DNA of 19,620 bases from Legionella longbeachae (GTDB lineage: Bacteria; Pseudomonadota; Gammaproteobacteria; Legionellales; Legionellaceae): assembly GCA_016191305.1 (NCBI GenBank), contig JACPOX010000103.1:1-19620 (forward strand). Direction: 5' to 3'. Under the pieces are notes generated by a model. The model searched no databases. It was not told the DNA's origin and worked only from the letters and a program-made list of their open reading frames with translations. The translations under genes were made by a program, and so were the position numbers. This document shows positions 13,699 to 19,620 of this stretch, one piece after another. Positions within the stretch are counted from its first letter, which is position 1. Every line of letters starts with the position of its first letter.

Positions 13699-14331
13699 AT
13701 GCCTTTAGTATTATCGCTTTACGGGTCTTCTTCAAAATCAAAAAATATTCATCTTATTATCGATAGAAATAATTTGATTTTTAGTGTATCAAAATTTGAT
13801 ACCTCTATGATGACTCAAGAACGCAAGGAAAAAATGGAAAAACTCCCTTATATTATTATCAACCGCATTGGTGAAGTAGCCAATTCTGTAATACAGAACT
13901 ATAAAATATCAAAGCATTATAAACCCCTTAATAAAATTTTTGCCAGAACCACTGATCCTCGACATGATTCTCGTGAACATTTATGCGAATGGGATAAGGG
14001 AAACGCACATTATCATTTGCTATTTAAAAATGACGTTAACTACGATCTGCTCAAAAAAATATTTCGAGATTCTTCATGGGAAGCTTGCTCTGAATTAATC
14101 TCTAAAACCTGCATCAATGAACTTTTAGATATAGCCGAAAATTATTTCGACCAAAGCAGCAGTGATTCCAATATGCAGCAAATCGAAAATGAATATCGCC
14201 AGGATAAAAAAAATCAAGATATCAACGCAAAAATTTCTGTTTTATCGAATAGCCTATTTATGCTCAAAAATGAACAAAATGATGAAGCAAAACATCTTGA
14301 TAAAAGATTAACCATACTATCGCTTCTTTAA
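13699..14331 (+). CDS. Unrecognised protein, possible effector
   Basis: A 210-residue protein that I do not recognise. It is hydrophilic with no signal peptide and no membrane segment. The N-terminal part (PLVLSLYGSSSKSKNIHLII) looks beta-rich; the middle has RTTDPRHDSREHLCEWDKGNAHYHLLF, a cluster of His, Asp, Arg and Cys; the C-terminal 60 residues are polar and likely helical or coiled-coil (QQIENEYRQDKKNQDINAK...). A single-gene unit with its own promoter, no relatives nearby and a soluble charged C-terminus is the pattern of many Legionella Dot/Icm substrates, but this is inference only. AGGGG five bases before the ATG at 13699 is preferred over the ATG at 13669, which lacks a ribosome site. 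A dispersed repeat with a T-run follows. Confidence 0.6.
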   Translation: MPLVLSLYGSSSKSKNIHLIIDRNNLIFSVSKFDTSMMTQERKEKMEKLPYIIINRIGEVANSVIQNYKISKHYKPLNKIFARTTDPRHDSREHLCEWDKGNAHYHLLFKNDVNYDLLKKIFRDSSWEACSELISKTCINELLDIAENYFDQSSSDSNMQQIENEYRQDKKNQDINAKISVLSNSLFMLKNEQNDEAKHLDKRLTILSLL

Positions 14332-14371
14332 TAAGCAAGCTATGGGTAGTCGTTCACGGGATATGTAAATT

Positions 14372-14460
14372 TCGTCGTTGCGAGCCTTGGCGAAGCAATC
14401 TAGTACGATGCTTCGTTAAAAATCTGCACTAGAATTCCTTCACTTCGTTCGCAATGACGA
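14372..14460. repeat. Dispersed palindromic repeat (CGTCATTGCGAG type)
   Basis: The left arm TCGTCGTTGCGAG...GAAGCAATCTAGT (14372-14404) and right arm ACTAGAATTCC...TTCGCAATGACGA (14428-14460) are imperfect inverted copies; TCTAGT/ACTAGA and the outer TTGCGA/TCGCAA are exact. The CGTCATTGCGAGCGAAGC-type sequence is a well-known non-coding repeat in Legionella, Coxiella, Rickettsia and others. CTTTTTTG follows, so it may also end transcription of the 13699 gene. The remaining 14461-14552 shows no feature. Confidence 0.7.
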
Positions 14461-14552
14461 CACTTTTTTGCAGGTAATATAAAAATTACACAGACCGTGA
14501 ATGATCACAGCTATGGATACATACTGGAGATACTTATATCATTGGCGCTACA

Positions 14553-15935
14553 CTAAACATCAAAATCATGAGCCAATTGACGCCTATTCGCACGAAAATA
14601 GGTTATGGGGGAGTATTCTAGTAAATCAGATAATTTTTCCATATAAATACAAGCAAAACGGTCCACTTGATAAGCAAAATAACTTTCTTCTGCTCCGGCG
14701 CGAAAAATCCGATCCCATTTTGGATTAAAATAAGTTTGCTGCTCTTGCAATAATTTTAGAAGTTGCGCATCAATTTTACTGATTTGTGATTGTAATTCCT
14801 GGATTTCTTCATTGTATTGTTTTGAATCTTCATCAATACTTTTAGTATTTAAACTCACATAGTGTTTTTCTAAATCTTTTTTTATTTCCATCGCCTCGAT
14901 TATTTTTTTCTCGATCGGCAATACTCGCTCTTGAGCAGCTATTTCTGCACCAAGCTCTTCCACAACCAAAGCCGTGCGCCAATTACAATCTTTTTTCAAT
15001 CTTAAGATATCACCATAAATGTGATCTCCAATGTAAAGAATTTCATCACCCTGAACATGCAAGTCTTCGGTGAATTTTTTTGCATTACCTCCTTGATACA
15101 CTCCTGAAACTACAGGTCCCATTGTGTTGGTCATCGATCCATTTGCAGGATTAATAGATAAAAATCGTAGATTATCATAAAAAAATCTTGGTTTATTAGC
15201 CAGGGTAATAACAAATTCGAACAAATTAATCCAGCTTTCTCCCTTCTTTAAAAAGGGATTAATTGCATATTCCAACAAAATCTTGGTATATGAATAATCA
15301 GAGTTTGTCAGTATAAATATTTTTTTTCCATGATGAATATAATGCTTCAATCCTTCAACTACAGCACGTTCTTTAATCACATACGTAGATAAATTTTTGC
15401 TAATAATTGTTTTTAAACTACCATCTGAATGAACTTTATCCACACAAAATTGTACGTCTTGAGCAATGGTTTGATAATTAGGTATCTCCATGTCATACAA
15501 GTTATCTTTTAAATGAACTAGCTGCCCATACAAAACACAAAAAGCGATGGAAAAAGCCGTATCAATAGCCATGTAATTAGGATCACTCAAATCAACATAG
15601 ATACTTCGATAAATTTTTTGTTGTTCACTAAAATCAATGTGCTGAGTACCATGATAACTTTGCCGAATGGCGCCATAACGACTCAATTTCAAAATATTAC
15701 CGTTCTTTCTATCAATAACTAAACCACGAATAGCCTCATTATAATTAAAATTCAATTTTTTAATCTGTTCAGGATATGACTTTACTGCTACCAGTTGCTC
15801 TTTAACTAATTGATAAACTAAAGATTCAAAGTTTTCAGAATTATAGCGAATCAACGTATGATCCATATCGAGACCAATTAACTTGATTTTTTTCATATTA
15901 AGAATTCGATTTACAAAAACTCTATTTTCGCTCAT
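14553..15935 (-). CDS. Cytosolic IMP/GMP-specific 5'-nucleotidase (HAD superfamily, cN-II type)
   Basis: A 460-residue HAD enzyme hydrolysing purine 5'-mononucleotides such as IMP and GMP to nucleosides. HAD motif I is D23-x-D25 in GLDMDHTLIR, motif II is the Thr-Asn-Ser at 210-212 in FILTNSDYSY, the lysine lies in GGNAKKFTEDL (286-287), and motif IV is GDHIYGD (303-309). The R-Y-G-A-I and Y-H-G-T segments and the C-terminal coiled coil (about 340-405) followed by RAGAEESYFAYQVDRFACIY are hallmarks of the cN-II branch, known mostly from eukaryotes and, in bacteria, characterised in L. pneumophila (LpcN-II, lpg0095 by memory, about the same length). Both MSENRVF and an internal ATG (14) are possible starts; I keep the first because the VFVNRI stretch is part of the family. 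It follows rpiA by 139 bases. Confidence 0.9.
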   Translation of the reverse strand: MSENRVFVNRILNMKKIKLIGLDMDHTLIRYNSENFESLVYQLVKEQLVAVKSYPEQIKKLNFNYNEAIRGLVIDRKNGNILKLSRYGAIRQSYHGTQHIDFSEQQKIYRSIYVDLSDPNYMAIDTAFSIAFCVLYGQLVHLKDNLYDMEIPNYQTIAQDVQFCVDKVHSDGSLKTIISKNLSTYVIKERAVVEGLKHYIHHGKKIFILTNSDYSYTKILLEYAINPFLKKGESWINLFEFVITLANKPRFFYDNLRFLSINPANGSMTNTMGPVVSGVYQGGNAKKFTEDLHVQGDEILYIGDHIYGDILRLKKDCNWRTALVVEELGAEIAAQERVLPIEKKIIEAMEIKKDLEKHYVSLNTKSIDEDSKQYNEEIQELQSQISKIDAQLLKLLQEQQTYFNPKWDRIFRAGAEESYFAYQVDRFACIYMEKLSDLLEYSPITYFRANRRQLAHDFDV

Positions 15936-15967
15936 TATTCAAAACCTGTTTGTTATTTGATCCGCTT

Positions 15968-15990
15968 AAAAAAATAGGTTCTACCAGAAC
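15968..15990 (-). terminator. Weak intrinsic terminator downstream of rpiA
   Basis: On the minus strand GTTCT-ggt-AGAAC is followed by CTA and seven T. The stem is only five pairs. It lies between rpiA and the nucleotidase start (15935), so the nucleotidase would depend on readthrough or on a promoter inside the repeat just upstream. Confidence 0.4.
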
Positions 15991-16055
15991 TCCACTGGTT
16001 CTACGTCCCGGTGTACGTACTCAGTTCTTTATTTGAACAAATGACGGGGATTCCG
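15976..16055. repeat. Intergenic repeat element between rpiA and the nucleotidase gene
   Basis: The block contains GGTTCTAC twice (15977-15984 and 15998-16005, roughly), the palindromic GTACGTAC, GTTC/GAAC flanking TTTATTT, and ends TCCCG (from CTACGTCCCG) and CGGGGATTCC. The CTACGTCCCG...CGGGAT frame resembles the hairpin at 787-813 (CTACGTCCCGCG...CGCGGGATCC), so both may belong to related dispersed families. It holds no gene. Confidence 0.4.
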
Positions 16056-16074
16056 GTAAGACTATAAAAAATAG

Positions 16075-16725
16075 CTATTTCACTCGTTTAACACCCTCTT
16101 GGGATGCCAGCAAAATTATATCTGCTCTACGATGTGCAAATATGCCATTCTCTACCACTCCAGTGATCTTATTGATGCGATCTTCTAAATCCATGGGATC
16201 ATTAATTGTTAAGTTAAAAACATCAAGAATAATATTACCATTATCAGTAACAAAACCTTCTCTATATTCTGGGTCGCCTCCTAATTGAACCAATTGCCGA
16301 GCAACCAGACTTCTCGCTGAAGGAATAACTTCTACAGCAACAGGGAAATTTCCCAATTGCCGTACTAACTTAGACTCATCCACAATACAAATAAATTTTT
16401 GAGAAACTTGTGCTACAATTTTCTCACGGGTATGAGCGCCGCCGCCGCCTTTAATCATTTCACCGGACTCAGTTACTTCATCAGCGCCATCAATATAAAT
16501 AGTTAAGTCCTCTACGGAGTTTAAATCGATAACCGGTATTCCCTCCGCACGCAATAAAGCCTCTGTTGCTTTGGAACTGGAAACACAAGCATCAATTTTA
16601 TGCTTTATTTTCGTCAATTCCTTAATAAAAAAATTCACTGTGGAGCCAGTCCCCACGCCAACTACTGCTTCATCTTCAATATATTCCAACGCAGCTTTTG
16701 CGACTCTAATTTTTAAATCACTCAT
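16075..16725 (-). CDS. rpiA: Ribose-5-phosphate isomerase A
   Basis: A 216-residue enzyme interconverting ribose 5-phosphate and ribulose 5-phosphate in the pentose phosphate pathway. Visible motifs: GTGST (25-29), SSKAT (50-54), DGADE (79-83), [12 protein letters not shown] (92-103) with the catalytic Glu at 101. All expected active-site residues are present and the length matches RpiA (about 219). A TTG one codon upstream keeps the frame open, but the ATG at 16725 shares its A with the rlmB stop (TGATG), so translation is likely coupled. It is the last gene of the rnr-rlmB-rpiA set; a weak terminator lies at 15968-15990. Linking rpiA to rnr-rlmB gives no functional tie beyond co-expression. 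Confidence 0.95.
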   Translation of the reverse strand: MSDLKIRVAKAALEYIEDEAVVGVGTGSTVNFFIKELTKIKHKIDACVSSSKATEALLRAEGIPVIDLNSVEDLTIYIDGADEVTESGEMIKGGGGAHTREKIVAQVSQKFICIVDESKLVRQLGNFPVAVEVIPSARSLVARQLVQLGGDPEYREGFVTDNGNIILDVFNLTINDPMDLEDRINKITGVVENGIFAHRRADIILLASQEGVKRVK

Positions 16726-17474
16726 CAAGAAGCACTCTCGTTTCTTTGCCTTAAAATTTCATATAAAGAAACACCAGTGGCTACGGAGACATTTAAACTC
16801 TCTACACTGCCTAACATTGGCAAAGAAAACAACCCGTCACAGTGTTCGCGAGTCAATCGGCGCAGACCTTCCCCCTCCGCTCCCATAACAAGAGCTACTG
16901 CACCAGTGCAATCTGTTTTATATAATGAATTAGTCGTTTCACCAGCGGCGCCATAAATCCATACACCATGCTCTTTTAAAAGTTCCATAGCACGCACCAA
17001 ATTAGTGACTCTTACTAAAGGGACTGACTCAGCTGCCCCACATGCTACCTTACTTACTGCAGGAGTAATGTTGGCGCTTTTATCTTTGGGGATCAATACA
17101 AAATCAACACCAGTTGCATCCGCGGTGCGCAGACAAGCGCCAAGATTATGCGGATCAGTAATCCCATCCAGAATAAGTATCAACGCAGGTTGTTTGCTAG
17201 ACTCTAATAAAGCAAGTACATGCGATTCATTATAGTTAGGCAATGGAGTAGCATTTGCCACAACGCCTTGATGGGAAAAATCAGCAAAGCGCTGATTCAT
17301 TTTTTGCATACTTAATTTTTCAATATTGATATTCGCAAGTATGGCCTTATCCAATATATCTTGCAGTCGCTTGTCCACACGATCCTGGCTTATAAAAAGC
17401 TTTTTTGTCACCCGATGAGGATTTGATAATAAAGCAGAAACTGCATGCATACCATAAACAAACTGATCACTCAT
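16725..17474 (-). CDS. rlmB: 23S rRNA (guanosine-2'-O-)-methyltransferase RlmB
   Basis: A 249-residue SpoU/TrmH-family (SPOUT) enzyme that methylates the 2'-O of G2251 in the 23S rRNA P-loop using S-adenosylmethionine. The N-terminal RNA-binding domain begins [12 protein letters not shown], and the three SPOUT motifs are present: [13 protein letters not shown] (110-122, catalytic Arg116), [12 protein letters not shown] (196-207) and [19 protein letters not shown] (218-236), which form the knot that binds the cofactor. Its start overlaps the end of rnr by eight bases (ATGAGTGA) and its stop overlaps the rpiA start by one base, so the three genes form a tightly coupled operon; rnr-rlmB is a common pair in gammaproteobacteria. 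Confidence 0.96.
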   Translation of the reverse strand: MSDQFVYGMHAVSALLSNPHRVTKKLFISQDRVDKRLQDILDKAILANINIEKLSMQKMNQRFADFSHQGVVANATPLPNYNESHVLALLESSKQPALILILDGITDPHNLGACLRTADATGVDFVLIPKDKSANITPAVSKVACGAAESVPLVRVTNLVRAMELLKEHGVWIYGAAGETTNSLYKTDCTGAVALVMGAEGEGLRRLTREHCDGLFSLPMLGSVESLNVSVATGVSLYEILRQRNESAS

Positions 17475-19620
17475 GACTTACTGATTCCTCTACAGGCTCA
17501 AAATCGATTTTACGCTCATCTAAATCCACTCGAGCAACCAATACCGTCATGTTGTCACCTAAACGATAAACTTGGCCTCCACGAGTTCCAACAAGTCGAT
17601 GTTTTACAGAATCAAAAGTATAATAATCATTTTTTAAAGAAGTCACGTGTACTAAACCTTCAACATAAATTTCATCAAGTTCAACAAAAATTCCAAAACT
17701 GGTAACAGCTGAAATTCGTCCTTTAAATACTTGACCTAATTTGTCTTGCATGTATTCACATTTTAACCAGGAAACTACTTCACGTGTGGCATCATCTGCA
17801 CGACGTTCAGTCATAGAGGAATACTTACCCAAACGGTTCATATCTTCATGAGTATAAACAAATTCATAAAGAGGTTGCTCATCTAATAAATGACCTATTG
17901 CACGATGAATTAATAAATCAGGATAACGTCTGATAGGTGATGTAAAGTGAGTATAGGCAGAATAAGCCAAGCCAAAATGGCCTTCATTTGCTTCAACATA
18001 GCGGGCTTGTTTCAAAGAACGCAACATCACTGTTTCAATCAGATGTTGGTCGGGCCGTCCTTCTATAGCATTCATGGTCCGTTGGAAATCTTTAGGTCCA
18101 GGTTTTTTACCCCCGCTTAACTGTAAGCCTAATTCACCCAGAAACTGCCTCAAAGCAATAATCTTATCTTCTTCAGGAGCTGCAGGCACACGATAAAGCG
18201 CTGGAATTGTTGCTTTTTCCAAAAATCGTGCAGTAGAAACATTTGCTGCTAACATGCATTCTTCAATTAACTTATGAGCATCATTACGAATCACTGGAAC
18301 GATACATTGAATTTTTTTGTTTTCATCAAATTCGATTCTTGTTTCTGTAGTTTCAAAATCCATAGCACCACGCAACTTACGGGTGACTAACAAAACCTGA
18401 TATAAATCATACACAGCTTGCAACGTAGGCCATAAAGGGGCATGTTGCTCATCGGTTGCCCCTTGAGCAAGCCATGAGCCAACTTGTGTGTAGGTTAATC
18501 GAGCATGTGAATGAATAACCGCTCGATAAAAACGCGAACGAGATATTTTACCTTCCTTACTGATAGCCATTTCGGCCACCATACAAAGGCGATCAACATG
18601 AGGATTTAAAGAGCATATACCATTGGATACAGCCTCAGGGAGCATGGGGATGACCTTGCCAGGAAAATAAACTGAATTTCCACGACGAGCAGCTTCTTTA
18701 TCTAACGCTGAGTCTTGTGTTACGTAATGACTCACATCAGCTATAGCAACATATAATTGAAAACCACCATTAGATTTTTTATAACAATAAACTGCATCAT
18801 CAAAATCTTTAGCGTCTTCGCCATCAATAGTCACAAAAGGGAGACTACGTAGATCAGCGCGCTTCTTGATTTGCTCTTCTGTAACATGTTGTGGAATTTT
18901 TGCTACTTCAATATTTACATCCTCAGGCCATTCAAAAGGAATACCATGAGCATAGAGTGCAACCTGAATTTCCATGCCAGGAGCCATATGCTCGCCTAAA
19001 ACATGGATAATGTTACCTATAGCTTGGGTTCGTTTACTCGGAAAGGTGATTAACTCGACTAAAACGATTTGTCCATTTTGAGCTCCATTAACCATTTCCT
19101 GCGGAATGGAAATATCCTGCGTTAAATGTTTACTATCAGGCAAAACAAAATTGACTCCATGATCTGTAAAAAAACGCCCCACAACGGTGGCATTAGCATG
19201 ATCGATTACTTCATGGATCTTCCCCTCAGGTCTTCCACGTCGGTCTGTGCCTACTTGATAGGCAAGAACTAAATCTCCATGCATCACCGCCCGCATTTCT
19301 TTTGCAGACAAAAACATGTCCTCCGCTCCATCATCAGGAACGAAAAAACCAAAGCCATCAGGATGCCCTTGAACAGTCCCGCGGGATAAATTAATTTTTT
19401 GCATCAAACAAAAACGCCCGCGTCTGTCTTGCATGATTTGTCCATCACGCAACATCGCTTTTAATCTAAATCCCATGGACTCTTGTTTACGCTCATCACT
19501 TATATGCAATTTATCAAATAGTTGATTACGCGACATAGGCTTGCCGTATTCATTAAGGGCTTCCATAATGAATTCGCGACTTGGGACCGGATCGTCATAT
19601 TTTCCACGCTCCCGATCATA
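17467..19620 (-). CDS. rnr: Ribonuclease R (5' end beyond window)
   Basis: A 3'-5' exoribonuclease of the RNase II/RNB superfamily that degrades structured RNA. The frame is open past the window edge: upstream of the ATG at 19566 it reads YDRERGKYDDPVPSREFI, matching the N-terminus of E. coli RNase R (EKYANPIPSREFI), so the true start lies a few codons outside. Visible parts in order: winged-helix (MEALNEYGKPMSRNQLFDKL), cold-shock domains, RNB catalytic core with DGEDAKDFDDAVYC (metal-binding Asp cluster) and FTSPIRRYPDLLIHR, and a C-terminal S1 domain (GQVFKGRISAVTSFGIFVEL). It ends EESVSHE directly after the S1 domain and lacks the long Lys-rich tail of the E. coli protein. It overlaps rlmB by eight bases. 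Confidence 0.95.
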   Translation of the reverse strand, partial: YDRERGKYDDPVPSREFIMEALNEYGKPMSRNQLFDKLHISDERKQESMGFRLKAMLRDGQIMQDRRGRFCLMQKINLSRGTVQGHPDGFGFFVPDDGAEDMFLSAKEMRAVMHGDLVLAYQVGTDRRGRPEGKIHEVIDHANATVVGRFFTDHGVNFVLPDSKHLTQDISIPQEMVNGAQNGQIVLVELITFPSKRTQAIGNIIHVLGEHMAPGMEIQVALYAHGIPFEWPEDVNIEVAKIPQHVTEEQIKKRADLRSLPFVTIDGEDAKDFDDAVYCYKKSNGGFQLYVAIADVSHYVTQDSALDKEAARRGNSVYFPGKVIPMLPEAVSNGICSLNPHVDRLCMVAEMAISKEGKISRSRFYRAVIHSHARLTYTQVGSWLAQGATDEQHAPLWPTLQAVYDLYQVLLVTRKLRGAMDFETTETRIEFDENKKIQCIVPVIRNDAHKLIEECMLAANVSTARFLEKATIPALYRVPAAPEEDKIIALRQFLGELGLQLSGGKKPGPKDFQRTMNAIEGRPDQHLIETVMLRSLKQARYVEANEGHFGLAYSAYTHFTSPIRRYPDLLIHRAIGHLLDEQPLYEFVYTHEDMNRLGKYSSMTERRADDATREVVSWLKCEYMQDKLGQVFKGRISAVTSFGIFVELDEIYVEGLVHVTSLKNDYYTFDSVKHRLVGTRGGQVYRLGDNMTVLVARVDLDERKIDFEPVEESVSHE

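Noticed and set aside
14501..14728. 75-codon plus-strand reading frame
   Set aside because: Most of it is antisense to the well-conserved C-terminus of the nucleotidase, and it has no ribosome site or recognisable motif.
1..19620. CRISPR array, tRNA, rRNA, intact transposase, toxin-antitoxin pair or phage module
   Set aside because: No regularly spaced repeats, cloverleaf with CCA-like end, transposase motif or phage structural gene was seen; the small HTH gene has no toxin-like partner beside it.

Overview
The window looks like chromosome from a gammaproteobacterium of the genus Legionella, probably a species other than L. pneumophila. The DNA is AT-rich. It carries a tandem-GNAT protein that I recognise as VipF (a Dot/Icm effector), a Legionella-type cytosolic IMP/GMP nucleotidase (LpcN-II/cN-II family), and several secreted or hypothetical proteins of Legionella character. 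The order rnr-rlmB-rpiA-nucleotidase-...-polA-lpxD-(ketoacyl synthase)-vipF matches, from memory, the stretch around lpg0092-lpg0103 of L. pneumophila. No database was searched.

Layout, left to right. 1-546 (minus): 5' part of an exported S41-type protein running off the left edge. 547-903: gene-free, with an inverted-repeat element. 904-2037 (minus): exported M42-type aminopeptidase. 2143-3593 (plus): kdsB-like CMP-Kdo synthetase gene and a histidine-phosphatase-like gene in tandem. 3722-4219 (minus): small secreted protein with four mature cysteines. 4649-4921 (plus): small HTH protein. 5112-5918 (plus): RMD1/DUF155 membrane protein. 5996-6883 (plus): vipF. 7008-7134: a clear promoter and a 97-bp near-perfect inverted repeat. 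7168-8397 (plus): FabF-like ketoacyl synthase. 8401-9174 (minus): outer-membrane beta-barrel. 9309-10314 (plus): lpxD broken by a short deletion. 10344-13028 (plus): polA. 13078-13512 (minus): lone receiver domain. 13699-14331 (plus): unrecognised protein. 14372-14460: dispersed repeat. 14553-15935 (minus): nucleotidase. 16075-19620 (minus): overlapping operon rnr-rlmB-rpiA, with rnr running off the right edge.

How the parts work together. The right end is housekeeping: RNA decay, 23S rRNA 2'-O-methylation, pentose phosphate isomerisation, purine nucleotide turnover and DNA polymerase I. The left and middle hold envelope and LPS functions (kdsB, lpxD remnant, beta-barrel), exported hydrolases, and host-interaction or accessory genes (vipF, the small secreted and unknown proteins) separated by long AT-rich intergenic regions rich in hairpins.

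Most notable points: (1) lpxD has lost about 50 bp, removing the segment that holds the catalytic histidine and shifting the frame; (2) a 97-bp, roughly 21-bp-armed inverted repeat fills the leader of the ketoacyl synthase gene; (3) the phosphatase next to kdsB has Asn where its family's second catalytic His should be; (4) terminator-like hairpins sit in the leaders of the M42 gene and the DUF155 gene. I see no CRISPR array, tRNA, rRNA, complete insertion sequence or prophage. I did not find a clear multi-gene defence or other new system; the best candidates are regulatory elements and decaying or altered enzymes.
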